Shown here in pieces: positions 1 through 8,783 of a stretch of 64,000 bases of DNA. The stretch lies in NCBI RefSeq assembly GCF_007679325.1, contig NZ_VEGI01000007.1, positions 124,001-188,000 of the forward strand, written 5' to 3'. Both the position numbers and the translations under genes were made by a program. The stretch is from Arthrobacter sp. U41. GTDB taxonomy: Bacteria > Actinomycetota > Actinomycetes > Actinomycetales > Micrococcaceae. Position 1 is the stretch's first letter. The number at the start of each line of letters is the position of its first letter. The notes below the pieces were generated by a model. That model saw only the letters and a program-made list of their open reading frames with translations. It did no database searches and had not been told where the DNA came from.

Positions 1-1145
1 ATGGCCTGCTGGACGCACTGCTGGCGTGCGATGCGCGCGTAGTCGTCCACGAATTCGCGGGAGCGGCCGTACCAGAGGGCGTGGTAGCCGTCCAGCGTAT
101 TGTCGCCGGCCGGGATCCAGCCCAGCGGCATGCCGTGGATTCCGTTGGCTTCGTCAACGGTCTCGCCGCTGATGGGGACCCAGCCGCCGGCCTTGATCTT
201 GATGCCGCCCATGGCATCGATGAGCCGTTCGAAGCCGTCCATGTCAACGAGGACGTAGGCCTGGACCTCGATGCCCAGCGTCCCGGATACTGCCTCCATC
301 GTGGCCTGCGCGCCGGGGTCTTCCACGCCGGGGTAGAGGTCCTTGTGCTCGTTGGTGACCTCGGTGTTGATCGCGTTGATGAGGCATTCATTGCCGCAGT
401 CGTAGCCGTCGGGGTAGATGCTGCGCATTGGGGAGTCTTCGCTGAACTGCGCGTTCTGGAGGTTGCGGGGCACGGAGATGATGGCCGTCGCGCCGGTAGA
501 GGCGTCCACGCTGATGACCGAAAGGCTGTCCGGCCGGCGGCCGGTGCGGTCGGACCCGGCGTCGCCGCCCATCATCAGGAAGTTGTAACGGCCCTCCGAG
601 GGCTCCATCGCCGGTCCCGCGGAGAAGATGTTGCCGATGGCGTCGCGGCTGACGTTCAGCAGGTACGCGGCGTAGCCCAGCGATCCACTGCTGAGGATCA
701 TCGCCAGCACCAGGGCGGCCACGACGGCGGGGCGCACCTTCGGGGCCAGCAGCACGGGCCGGATCAGCCGGAGCGTGTTGATGAACAGGGCCGCCCAGCC
801 GACCGCCAGCGCCAGCAGGCAGATGATGAGCAGCAGCGAGGCAACGGGGCTGGTGAACAGGTTGATCAGCGTCGACCGGGATGCCAGAAGGAGCGCTGCC
901 GCCACGAGGCCCAGCACCCAGACGGTGAGGGTGACGCGCAGCGCAAACCGCCCCAGCCGCCGGTTGCCGGCCACGGTCTGGGCGCTGCCGGGCACCAGCA
1001 GTGTCATCAGCACCAGCAGGAACGCCCGTTTGGTCAGCACCGGGGCCGCCGCCCCCGAGGGGTAGCGGACGGGATTCGTGAGGGACGCCGCAGCTGTCGG
1101 GTTTCGCGGCGCCGCCTGGCGGGAAGGGGCGTAACTGTTGGTCAT
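1..1145 (-). CDS. LCP (LytR-CpsA-Psr) family protein, 3' end outside the window
   Basis: LCP proteins transfer undecaprenyl-linked glycopolymers onto peptidoglycan at the outer face of the membrane. About 381 residues are visible. Four hydrophobic segments lie at roughly residues 32-50, 62-85, 90-112 and 128-150. An extracellular LCP domain follows, starting near residue 175, with the family motifs DRTGRRPDSLSVISVD and ISVPRNLQ, which supply the conserved Asp and Arg residues that bind the pyrophosphate lipid. Three or four membrane segments instead of one is a form seen in Arthrobacter-type LCP proteins. The ATG at 1145 lies 10 bp after the purE stop, so it is probably co-transcribed with purK-purE. 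The C-terminus runs off the left edge. The family is firm; the exact polymer substrate is unknown. Confidence 0.88.
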   Translation of the reverse strand, partial: MTNSYAPSRQAAPRNPTAAASLTNPVRYPSGAAAPVLTKRAFLLVLMTLLVPGSAQTVAGNRRLGRFALRVTLTVWVLGLVAAALLLASRSTLINLFTSPVASLLLIICLLALAVGWAALFINTLRLIRPVLLAPKVRPAVVAALVLAMILSSGSLGYAAYLLNVSRDAIGNIFSAGPAMEPSEGRYNFLMMGGDAGSDRTGRRPDSLSVISVDASTGATAIISVPRNLQNAQFSEDSPMRSIYPDGYDCGNECLINAINTEVTNEHKDLYPGVEDPGAQATMEAVSGTLGIEVQAYVLVDMDGFERLIDAMGGIKIKAGGWVPISGETVDEANGIHGMPLGWIPAGDNTLDGYHALWYGRSREFVDDYARIARQQCVQQA

Positions 1146-1155
1146 CCGGCGATCC

Positions 1156-1770
1156 CTAACGGCTGCCCCGGGTCACGACGTTTGCGTCGGCGAACACTTC
1201 GCTCACCTTCTGCCGCAGGTTCGCGCCCTTCCGGGTGGCGGCGTCATTGAGTTCCTGGGCGAAATCGACCAGGGCGGCGCGGAGCTCGGCAGCCAGGGGG
1301 TCCGTGCCGGCGGCCAGCATACGCACGGCCAGGAGGCCAGCGTTCCGGGCTCCGCCGATGGACACGGTGGCGACCGGGACCCCGGCGGGCATCTGGACAA
1401 TGGAGAGCAGGGAGTCCATGCCGTCGAGGGTCTTCAGCGGCACCGGGACGCCGATGACCGGCAACGGCGTGACCGAGGCGAGCATGCCCGGCAGGTGGGC
1501 GGCACCGCCCGCACCGGCGATGATGACCCGCAGGCCGCGTTCGTGGGCCGTCTGGCCGTAACGGACCATTTCGAGCGGCATGCGGTGCGCGGAGACCACA
1601 TCGGCCTCAAAGGGGATTCCGAACTCGGCGAGGGCCTCGGCGGCAGCCTCCATCACCGGCCAGTCGGAGTCCGAGCCCATCACGAGCCCGACCATGGGGG
1701 CGTCGGCCCCGGCATCCGGGCCAGCCGGGAGCTGGACGTCGGTGGCGGGGACTGTGTTGCTGGCGCTCAT
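1156..1770 (-). CDS. purE: N5-carboxyaminoimidazole ribonucleotide mutase (PurE)
   Basis: PurE moves the carboxyl group of N5-CAIR to C4 to give CAIR in de novo purine synthesis. The 204-aa protein has the PurE signature [10 protein letters not shown] near residues 31-40, SAHRMP near 60-65, and the glycine-rich [10 protein letters not shown] active-site loop. A roughly 25-residue Ala/Pro-rich N-terminal extension precedes the core, which is otherwise of normal class I PurE length. Its ATG overlaps the purK stop in an ATGA arrangement (1767-1770), so translation is coupled. The LCP gene follows 10 bp downstream. Identification is secure from the motifs and the purK neighbour. Confidence 0.97.
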   Translation of the reverse strand: MSASNTVPATDVQLPAGPDAGADAPMVGLVMGSDSDWPVMEAAAEALAEFGIPFEADVVSAHRMPLEMVRYGQTAHERGLRVIIAGAGGAAHLPGMLASVTPLPVIGVPVPLKTLDGMDSLLSIVQMPAGVPVATVSIGGARNAGLLAVRMLAAGTDPLAAELRAALVDFAQELNDAATRKGANLRQKVSEVFADANVVTRGSR

Positions 1771-2963
1771 GCACTCTCCTCGTGGGCTCCCGCAGCGGTG
1801 CGGGGCTGGGCCGTTCCGTTCCGGATAATGTTGGCGACCGCGGTGGCGCGTTCGCGTACGGAGTCGACGTCGGCCACGGAACCGCCGACGAGGTTGACGT
1901 GGCCGATCTTGCGGCCCGGCCGGACGGCCTTGCCGTAGCAGTGGACCTTCGCCGCGGGTTCGCTGGCAAGGGCGGCGGGGTAGGCGGAGAACAGGTTTTG
2001 GTTCTCGCCGCCCAGGAAGTTCTTCATCACAACCACCGGACCGAGCAGATCGGTGGCACCGAGGGGCAGGTTGAGGATGGCCCGGAGGTGCTGTTCGAAC
2101 TGGCTGGTCACCGAGCCGTCCTGGGTCCAGTGGCCGGTGTTGTGCGGACGCATGGCGAGTTCGTTGATCAGGAAGCCTGCTCCCACGCCGGGGGTCTCGA
2201 ACAGTTCCACGGCCATCACGCCTGTGACGCCGAGTTCGCTGGCGATCCGCAGGGCGGCGTTCTCCGCCGCGGCCGCGACCTCCAGCGGGATGTCCAGGGC
2301 CGGGGCGATGACCTCATCGCAGACGCCGTCGACCTGGATCGTGTGCACCACGGGCCAGGCCCGTGCTTCGCCGTCGGGGGTCCGGGCCACCAGGGCCGAG
2401 AGTTCGCGGCTGAATTCCACCTTGGCTTCGGCAAGCAGCGGCGACATCGCGGCGAACCAGTCGGCCGTGTCCGCGGCATCCGCAGCGGAGTCCACGATCC
2501 GCACGCCTTTGCCGTCGTAGCCGCCGCGCGGGGTTTTGAGGACCACAGGCCAGCCGGTCTCGTCGCCGAACGCGATCAGCCCGGCGACGTCGTCCACTGA
2601 GGCCCAGCGCGGATTGGGCAGCTCCAGCCTGTCGATGGCCGCCCGCATCACCAGCTTGTCCTGCCCGTTGACCAGGGCATCCGGTCCCGGGTGGACATTG
2701 ACCCCGGCCCGCTGCAGGGAACGGAGGTGTTCCGTGGGCACGTGCTCATGGTCGAACGTCAGGACGTCAAGGCCACGTGAAAACTCCAGGAGATGATCCA
2801 GGTCGGTGTAATCACCCACCGGGGCGTTGGCCACGGCGGAGACGGCTGAGACGTCCTCACCTTCGGCAAGGACACGGAGCTCGAAGCCCAGGGCAGTGGC
2901 CGCCGGGGCCATCATTCGGGCGAGCTGGCCGCCGCCAACAACACCAATCACAGGAAAAGTCAC
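1767..2963 (-). CDS. purK: 5-(carboxyamino)imidazole ribonucleotide synthase (PurK)
   Basis: PurK is an ATP-grasp enzyme that carboxylates AIR to N5-CAIR, feeding PurE. The protein starts [17 protein letters not shown], carries the ATP-grasp core in the middle, and has the PurK C-terminal signature [16 protein letters not shown] chose the GTG at 2963 because it places the nucleotide-binding strand at the N-terminus as in the family, giving 398 aa. An in-frame ATG at 2987 would add 8 residues and has a GGGA-like site upstream, so it cannot be excluded. A still longer open frame to 3119 contains a low-complexity Pro/Arg stretch and is unlikely to be translated. It is divergent from the GtrA gene and overlaps purE by 4 nt. 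Confidence 0.95.
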   Translation of the reverse strand: MTFPVIGVVGGGQLARMMAPAATALGFELRVLAEGEDVSAVSAVANAPVGDYTDLDHLLEFSRGLDVLTFDHEHVPTEHLRSLQRAGVNVHPGPDALVNGQDKLVMRAAIDRLELPNPRWASVDDVAGLIAFGDETGWPVVLKTPRGGYDGKGVRIVDSAADAADTADWFAAMSPLLAEAKVEFSRELSALVARTPDGEARAWPVVHTIQVDGVCDEVIAPALDIPLEVAAAAENAALRIASELGVTGVMAVELFETPGVGAGFLINELAMRPHNTGHWTQDGSVTSQFEQHLRAILNLPLGATDLLGPVVVMKNFLGGENQNLFSAYPAALASEPAAKVHCYGKAVRPGRKIGHVNLVGGSVADVDSVRERATAVANIIRNGTAQPRTAAGAHEESA

Positions 2964-3127
2964 AAGTCCAAGCCTACCGAAAGCCATGCCATATCCCGGC
3001 TTTTTGGATTTCCGGTGGGGGCGCAGCCGGGGTGTGGGGACCGCGGGCCGGGGGGAGCTCCCGGCATTCGGCGCTAAAATGGGTCGTTGGGCCAATGGCC
3101 GACATTTCAAGACGGCCACGGAGGGTC

Positions 3128-3691
3128 ATGATTACTACACTTACGGAGCGCTTGCGCGGGCTCGCCTCGCTCTTCTGGCGCGAAGTGGCCAAGTTTGGTG
3201 CGGTGGGCGGTGTTGCGTTCATCATCGACAACGGACTCACGTACTACCTGATGCACGGCCCCATGACCGACAGCGAGGCCAAAGCCCGTTTCGTCGGCGC
3301 CAGCATCGCCACCATCTTCTCCTGGATCGCGAACCGCTTCTGGACCTTCCGCCACCGGCGCCAGGACAACGTGGTCCGCGAGTTCCTCATGTTTATCCTG
3401 ATCAACGGCATCGGCATCGCCATCTCCACCGGCTTCACCGCCCTCGCCAAATACGGCTTCGGCGTCACGGACAAAAACATGCTGTTCGCTGCCGGGGTGG
3501 TCGGTATCCTCGTCGCCACCGTCGTGCGCTTTTTTGCGTACCGCTTCCTGGTCTTCAACAAGGAACTCGACGAAGAGCCGGAGTTCTCCCACGACCACGA
3601 AATTATCGAACGCCACCCCCACTCCCGGGAGGACGTCCGCGTCGAGGGCGTTGCCGTCAAGGATCCGGAACTGCCCGGGCCGCAGGCCTAG
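3128..3691 (+). CDS. GtrA family membrane protein
   Basis: GtrA-family proteins are small four-helix membrane proteins thought to help flip or present polyprenyl-phosphate-linked sugars for envelope glycosylation. The 187-aa product has four hydrophobic segments near residues 20-40, 55-75, 85-107 and 117-143, with the family hallmark VGGVAFIIDNGLTYYL in the first and SWIANRFWTF in the second. A Glu/His-rich charged tail follows the last helix. The ATG at 3128 is preceded by GGAGGGTC. It lies divergent from purK, the same arrangement as in mycobacteria, where a GtrA gene flanks purE/purK. Family is clear; the specific lipid-sugar partner is not. Confidence 0.9.
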   Translation: MITTLTERLRGLASLFWREVAKFGAVGGVAFIIDNGLTYYLMHGPMTDSEAKARFVGASIATIFSWIANRFWTFRHRRQDNVVREFLMFILINGIGIAISTGFTALAKYGFGVTDKNMLFAAGVVGILVATVVRFFAYRFLVFNKELDEEPEFSHDHEIIERHPHSREDVRVEGVAVKDPELPGPQA

Positions 3692-3715
3692 CCGGCCCGC
3701 AGCTTGGGGCGCCGG

Positions 3716-4420
3716 TCAGCTGCCGTTGACGCGCTCGTCGGCGAGCAACTTCTCTGTCACCGCCACGTCGGGGTGCACCAGCACCACTGAGCCGTCGCTG
3801 CGCCAGGCGCCAAGGGACTGGGCCAGTGCGGATTCCAGGCCCTCGCCGGCAGGCACCAGCAGCCGGACGCCGTCGTCGTGCACTGCCGCGAAGCCGTCCA
3901 GCAGTCCGTCGTGGGTATGTTCCGTCCCGGCGGCGTCCAGCAGGGCACGCCGGGAATCTTCCGGATCCACATGCGCCATAAAAACATCGCCGTGGGAGCG
4001 CACCTCGGCGGCGTAGTCCACGACGCCGGTGGGCAGCTCGCCCGGCCACCGCATGGCCAGCGCCGGCAGCGCCACCGCGACGACGGCGTCGAACGCCCCC
4101 TGCGCCGCCCCGGGCGCCGGGTCGGCGGTCGCCAGCAGTTCGGCCGGGGCGTCGCCAAGGACCACCTCCATGCCGAGCTGCCAGGCGGCCAGGGCGAGAA
4201 TCACGGACTTCCAGTGCGCTGGCAGGTCCAGCCTGAGCCGCGTCCCGGGTTCGGCGTCGAGTTCGTCCTGCAGGAGGTTGCTCGTCTTGGCGACCCAGTT
4301 GTCCAGCACCCGGCCGGAAAGCTCCACGCGCTCGGCGTCGGGACCGTACCAGGTGAGCCGGGGGGAGGTGGACTGGCCGGACCGCAGGGCTGTCATCAGT
4401 TCGATTGCCGGGATACTCAT
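3716..4420 (-). CDS. TIGR03089 family protein
   Basis: This 234-aa protein matches an actinobacterial family of unknown function (TIGR03089) that resembles the N-terminal part of AMP-binding enzymes. It has the segments TWYGPDAERVELSGRVLDNW near residues 22-41, then LRLDLPAHWKSVILALAAWQ and VVLGD. It lacks the Ser/Thr/Gly-rich AMP-binding loop and the C-terminal adenylation subdomain, so it is not a complete adenylating enzyme. It is convergent with GtrA (24 bp between stops). The ATG at 4420 has only a weak AAGATGA upstream. The family call rests on recalled resemblance, not a search. Confidence 0.75.
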   Translation of the reverse strand: MSIPAIELMTALRSGQSTSPRLTWYGPDAERVELSGRVLDNWVAKTSNLLQDELDAEPGTRLRLDLPAHWKSVILALAAWQLGMEVVLGDAPAELLATADPAPGAAQGAFDAVVAVALPALAMRWPGELPTGVVDYAAEVRSHGDVFMAHVDPEDSRRALLDAAGTEHTHDGLLDGFAAVHDDGVRLLVPAGEGLESALAQSLGAWRSDGSVVLVHPDVAVTEKLLADERVNGS

Positions 4421-4651
4421 GGCTTCATCTTGCCACGGAGGGGGTGGCTGTGATCTCCGTCATAGGCCACTGGAGGCCGTCAGCCGGTGCGCCGGAGCGG
4501 ATGCGGGAAGTTTCCCGGGAATTCGGCAAAAATTCTCAGAAGTGCTCAGTACCCTGATTATTCCGCGGGTTCTCCGGGGCGGAGCCGAAAAAACTCGGGC
4601 GTGGCGTGCCCCGGATTTGGATCTCAGGTTGATTATTATCTCCGCCGTGGC

Positions 4652-4681
4652 TTGACTCCCGGATACTTACACACGTGTAAT
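4652..4681 (+). promoter_or_regulatory. candidate promoter of the whiB gene
   Basis: TTGACT at 4652-4657 and TGTAAT at 4676-4681 are separated by 18 nt and resemble a sigma-70 type promoter about 90 bp upstream of the whiB ATG. The -10 overlaps the 8-bp palindrome ACACGTGT (4671-4678), which could be a regulator site. The rest of the 4421-4770 gap is A+T-richer than its surroundings and holds no gene I can support. Confidence 0.45.
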
Positions 4682-4770
4682 TAGGTATCGAAGGCCAATG
4701 CGCAGAAACCGGCACACAACCGAGTGTCCGAGGGTCAGTCAAAGGCTGCAAAATCAGAGAGGGAACGCCA

Positions 4771-5313
4771 ATGGGGCTAGCAGAGCGTATCCATGAAGAG
4801 GCCGTCGTTGCTGGGCAGGCCACGGCCAAATACCGTTCACGCGGCGTGCCGAGTGACTGGTATGTAGATCCGGCCGATCCGGACGCGGCAGACCGTTACA
4901 ACGAACACACGAACGACTCACTGCAGGATCAGGCGACCGCCTTCCTCGCGGCGCACGACGAACTTCTGGCCGGTCCGGACCACGACAACGATCTTCACGA
5001 TCCGCCGATGGAACTCCAGACCCTCCATTCGGGAACCACCGCGCAGCCGGTGTGGATAGGCTTGCCCTCCCAGCAGGACTTCGACGATGAAGGCGAACTG
5101 GGCTGGCAGACGGATGCGCTCTGTGCACAGACTGACCCGGAGGCATTCTTCCCCGAGAAGGGTGGCTCCACCCGCGACGCCAAGAAGGTCTGCGGAGCGT
5201 GCAACGTCCGCTCGCAGTGCCTTGAGTACGCCTTGTCCAACGACGAGCGGTTCGGAATCTGGGGTGGCCTCTCCGAGCGCGAGCGGCGCCGGCTTAGGAA
5301 GCGAGCGATCTAA
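4771..5313 (+). CDS. WhiB-family Fe-S transcriptional regulator (WhiB2/WhmD type)
   Basis: WhiB proteins are actinobacterial regulators that bind a 4Fe-4S cluster and partner the primary sigma factor; WhiB2/WhmD is linked to septation. The 180-aa product has the four cluster cysteines at residues 118, 141, 144 and 150 (C..CxxC..C), the turn GIWGG at 162-166, and the basic tail RERRRLRKRAI. It carries an unusually long acidic N-terminal region of about 105 residues before the WhiB core. The ATG is preceded by GAGAGGGA. Position upstream of the DUF5719/metallopeptidase/DUF3499/ahcY block matches the mycobacterial whmD locus, which supports the WhiB2 assignment by synteny. Confidence 0.9.
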   Translation: MGLAERIHEEAVVAGQATAKYRSRGVPSDWYVDPADPDAADRYNEHTNDSLQDQATAFLAAHDELLAGPDHDNDLHDPPMELQTLHSGTTAQPVWIGLPSQQDFDDEGELGWQTDALCAQTDPEAFFPEKGGSTRDAKKVCGACNVRSQCLEYALSNDERFGIWGGLSERERRRLRKRAI

Positions 5314-5342
5314 TTCTTCAGGAAGTTCGAGTCACCGCCGTC

Positions 5343-8300
5343 GTGGTTTCCCACGACGGCGGTGACTTTCTCCCCAGGACCCTCGCGGCGCTGGCGGCTC
5401 AGACCCGTCCTGCGGACACTTGTATCGGGGTTGATACCGGCTCCCGCGACCATTCCGCAGCCCTCCTTGAGCAGGCCTTCGGCAAGGCCAACGTCACCGT
5501 TTTCGACCACGCCCGCAGCGGCATGGGCGCCGCGGTGCAGGCAGGTCTCAGCGCCCTGGCCCCCGAAGCGGGTGGCGGCGGCACTGGCAGCGGTCCGGCT
5601 GCGGAGTGGATCTGGCTGTTGCATGACGATGCGGCCCCTGCCCCCGAAGCCCTTGCCGAACTTCTCCATGCCGTGGAACGCGCGCCGTCCGTCACCGTGG
5701 CGGGCTGCAAGCAGCTGGACTGGCACACCGAGCGCCGGCTGATCGACGTCGGGCTCTCCACCAGCCGCTGGGCGGAGCGGCTGACCCTGATCGACGCCGA
5801 TGAACTCGACCAGGGGCAGTACGACGGCCGCAGCGACACCTTCGCCGTCAACTCCGCCGGCATGCTCATCCGCCGGGACGTCTGGGAGGACCTCCGCGGC
5901 TTCGACCCGGCATTGCCGGGCAGCGGCGACGACGTCGACTTCTGCTGGCGCAACCGGCTGGCCGGTCACCGCGTGGTGGTGGTCCCGGGCGCCCGGATGT
6001 TCCACGTCTCGCACCGCCCGCACGCCCTGGGCAACGCCTCGGCGGCCCGCAAGGCCCAGGTGCACTTGCGGCTCAAGCACGCCGCCGCGTGGAAGGTGCC
6101 CCTGCATGCCGCCGGTGCCTTGCTGGGCAGCCTCTTCAAGCTGGTCCTGAGCATTGCCGTCAAGGATCCGGGACACGGTTTCGCGCAGCTCCTGGCCACG
6201 TTCGGCGCCCTGGGGCGTCCCGCGGCCGTGATCCGGGGCCGGCGCAACGCCGCCCGGACCCGCCGCATCCGGCGTTCCGTGATCAAGGGCCTGCAGACTC
6301 CGCGGCGTGAGGTGTGGGCCCACCGCCGTTCCCTGATGGAGGCGATCGGCGCGGACGACTCCGGCGAAGCCCTGACCGGGAGCCACCCGCTGCCCGACCA
6401 GCCCACCGGCGACTCGGCCGACGACTTCGCGGCCCTCACCACCTCCGAGCGCGGCTGGGTGGGCAACGGTGCGCTGCTCGCCGTCCTGATCACCACCGCG
6501 GCGTCTTTGATCGGCCTGCTCAGCCTGTTCCGCGCCGAGGCAGTGTCCGGCGGCGCGCTCATTCCGGCCTCGCTGGGGCTGGGCGAGATCTGGGACCAGG
6601 CCTCCGGCTGGTGGATCACCCTTGGCGCGGGGCTTCCCGGCCATGGCGACCCGTTCGCCTATGTGCTCTGGATCCTTGGCGTGCTCGGCGCCGGCAACGC
6701 CAACGGTGCGCTGGGCTGGCTGCTGATTCTGGCGATGCCGCTCTCCGCCCTCGGCGCCTGGTTTGCCGCCGGCGCCCTGACGCAGCGCCGCCGCCTGCGC
6801 CTGGCCGCAGCCCTCATCTGGGCCGGCGCTCCGGCCCTGCAGGTGGCCCTCAACCAGGGCCGTGTCGGAGCCCTCCTTGTCCATGTCATGATGCCGCTGC
6901 TGGTACTGGCCCTGCTGCGGGCCACCGGTACCGCCGCGGGGCGCGGCCGGTACGCCGTTCCGGCGCCCGGGGAGCGGCGTTTCACCGAAATGCCGCCGGC
7001 CAAGCCCGGAATCAACGGCACACCTTCCTGGACCGCCGCCGCCGCGGCCGGCCTGGCGCTGGCCGTTGTCACCGCGGCAGCCCCTTCGCTGCTGCTGCCC
7101 GCCGTCGTCCTCGTAATCCTCTGCGGCCTGCTCATGGGCCGCCGCGGCCGCACCGTGTGGTGGGCGCTGCTGCCCAGCCTTGCCCTGTTCGTCCCGTTTG
7201 TTGCCTCGACCCTTGACCGTCCCCGCGCCGTGCTCGCGGACCCCGGACTCCCGCTGGGCTTTGATGCCGCGCCGCTCTGGCAGCAGGCCCTGGGCCAGCC
7301 GCTGCGCTTCGCGGCCGGCGGCGGCCTCACCGGCCTCCCGGTCTTCGGCGCCGACTCGGCTGTGCCGTGGGCCCTCCTGCTGGCACTGCTGATAGGCCTG
7401 CCGGCCCTGCTCCTGGCCGTGGCCGCTCTATTCCTTCCGGGCCGGCCGCCGCGGATTGCCCGCGCCCTCTGGGCCGCTGCCCTCCTGCTGCTGGCCGGCG
7501 GGTGGCTCAGCAGCCGGGTCGCCACCGGAGTCGGCGCCAGCGCCCTGGTCACGCCCTTCACGGGACCGGCCGTGTCGGCCGCCGCCTTCGCCATCCTGGG
7601 TGCGGCGCTGATCGGCGCCGCGGGCCTGCTGGACTCCGCCGACCGGGCCGCCGCAGCGACGGCGGGCCGCAAGGCCCTGGTCCGCACCACGGCGGTCACG
7701 GCCATGGTCCTGCTGCTGGCCGGACCGCTCGCCGGCCTCACGGTGTGGGCAGCGCAGAACATCCTGCCGGCGTCCGCCACCGCGCCCGTCACGGAACCGG
7801 CCGGTGCCGGGTCGCCCACAGCCGACTCACTGGACACTGACTCCCAAAGCTCTGACTCCCAAAGCTCTGACACCCAAAACCCTGACTCCCAAGGCGCCGG
7901 CTCCCTGGGCACGCCGCGGCTCGTGCAGCCGGTGGAGCCGCGGACCCTTCCCGCCACGGCCATTGACCGCGGTGAAGGACCGGAACAGTCCCGTACGCTC
8001 CTCATCTCCACCCGTGAAGACGGAACGTTTGACGCGACACTGATGCGCGGAGCCGGAACCACCCTGGACGCCCTGTCCACCATCGCCGCGGCCCGCCCGA
8101 TCATGGGGGAGCCCGGCCAGGAGACGGTCCGTGACGACGACGCCGCCATGGCGTCACTCCGCAACGTCGTGGCCACCATCGTGGCCGGCCAGGGCGTCGA
8201 CCCCCGTGCAGAGCTCGAGCAGCTCGGCGTCGGCTTTGTGGTCCTGCGGGCCGCCGATACCGCGGCCCAGCTGACGGCGAGCCGCATGGACGCCGTGCCC

Positions 8301-8783
8301 GGGCTGGTGGCCGTCGGCAAGACCGACGTAGGCTGGCTCTGGCGGATCAGCCCGGTCAACGGGCCCGCGGTCCAGGCCGCCGACGTCGCGCACCGCGTGC
8401 GGATCGTCGACGGCGCGGGCACCACCATCGGGCGGGTCCACTCCCAGCCCGTGTCCGCCGAGGCCACGATTCCGGCCGGGCCCGAAGGCCGGCTCGTGGT
8501 GCTGGCCGATCGTGCAGATCCGGGCTGGAGCGCCTGGCTCGACGGCCGCCGCCTGACGGCCACCACGTCCGGCTGGGCGCAGGCCTTCACCCTGCCCGCG
8601 CAGGGCGGCCAGTTCACGCTCCGCTACGAAGCGCCCTGGGCCGTCTGGGCGGGTGTTGCCCAGGCCGTCATCATCGGCCTGACCGCCCTGCTTGCTGTCC
8701 CCATGCCTGCCCGCCGGCCGAACACCGGCCTCTCCCGGGACGAAGGCTCCCTGCGTAAGGAATATCAACATGCCCAGGGATGA
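5343..8783 (+). CDS. large glycosyltransferase family 2 membrane protein
   Basis: The protein is about 1146 aa. Residues 1-210 are a GT2 fold: VSHDGGDFLPRTL at the start, WLLHDDAAP as the DxD-like metal site, and GSGDDVDFCWRNR as the acceptor-side motif. From about residue 370 it has a dozen or more hydrophobic segments, then a low-complexity Asp/Ser/Gln linker near 830-850, and a roughly 240-residue extracytoplasmic C-terminal domain ending in another helix. It probably elongates a cell-envelope glycan at the membrane. GTG 5343 is the first conventional start after an in-frame stop at 5295, yet it cuts into the first beta-strand. The 3' end overlaps the DUF5719 gene by 14 nt. Substrate is unknown. 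Confidence 0.85.
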   Translation: MVSHDGGDFLPRTLAALAAQTRPADTCIGVDTGSRDHSAALLEQAFGKANVTVFDHARSGMGAAVQAGLSALAPEAGGGGTGSGPAAEWIWLLHDDAAPAPEALAELLHAVERAPSVTVAGCKQLDWHTERRLIDVGLSTSRWAERLTLIDADELDQGQYDGRSDTFAVNSAGMLIRRDVWEDLRGFDPALPGSGDDVDFCWRNRLAGHRVVVVPGARMFHVSHRPHALGNASAARKAQVHLRLKHAAAWKVPLHAAGALLGSLFKLVLSIAVKDPGHGFAQLLATFGALGRPAAVIRGRRNAARTRRIRRSVIKGLQTPRREVWAHRRSLMEAIGADDSGEALTGSHPLPDQPTGDSADDFAALTTSERGWVGNGALLAVLITTAASLIGLLSLFRAEAVSGGALIPASLGLGEIWDQASGWWITLGAGLPGHGDPFAYVLWILGVLGAGNANGALGWLLILAMPLSALGAWFAAGALTQRRRLRLAAALIWAGAPALQVALNQGRVGALLVHVMMPLLVLALLRATGTAAGRGRYAVPAPGERRFTEMPPAKPGINGTPSWTAAAAAGLALAVVTAAAPSLLLPAVVLVILCGLLMGRRGRTVWWALLPSLALFVPFVASTLDRPRAVLADPGLPLGFDAAPLWQQALGQPLRFAAGGGLTGLPVFGADSAVPWALLLALLIGLPALLLAVAALFLPGRPPRIARALWAAALLLLAGGWLSSRVATGVGASALVTPFTGPAVSAAAFAILGAALIGAAGLLDSADRAAAATAGRKALVRTTAVTAMVLLLAGPLAGLTVWAAQNILPASATAPVTEPAGAGSPTADSLDTDSQSSDSQSSDTQNPDSQGAGSLGTPRLVQPVEPRTLPATAIDRGEGPEQSRTLLISTREDGTFDATLMRGAGTTLDALSTIAAARPIMGEPGQETVRDDDAAMASLRNVVATIVAGQGVDPRAELEQLGVGFVVLRAADTAAQLTASRMDAVPGLVAVGKTDVGWLWRISPVNGPAVQAADVAHRVRIVDGAGTTIGRVHSQPVSAEATIPAGPEGRLVVLADRADPGWSAWLDGRRLTATTSGWAQAFTLPAQGGQFTLRYEAPWAVWAGVAQAVIIGLTALLAVPMPARRPNTGLSRDEGSLRKEYQHAQG
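7837..7896 (+). repeat. 15-bp in-frame tandem repeat, four copies
   Basis: Units start at 7837, 7852, 7867 and 7882. The first two are identical (CTGACTCCCAAAGCT) and the last two diverge at a few bases. They encode a Ser/Gln/Asp-rich linker between the membrane region and the extracellular domain of the GT2 protein. Being in frame, copy-number changes would only lengthen or shorten the linker. Confidence 0.85.
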
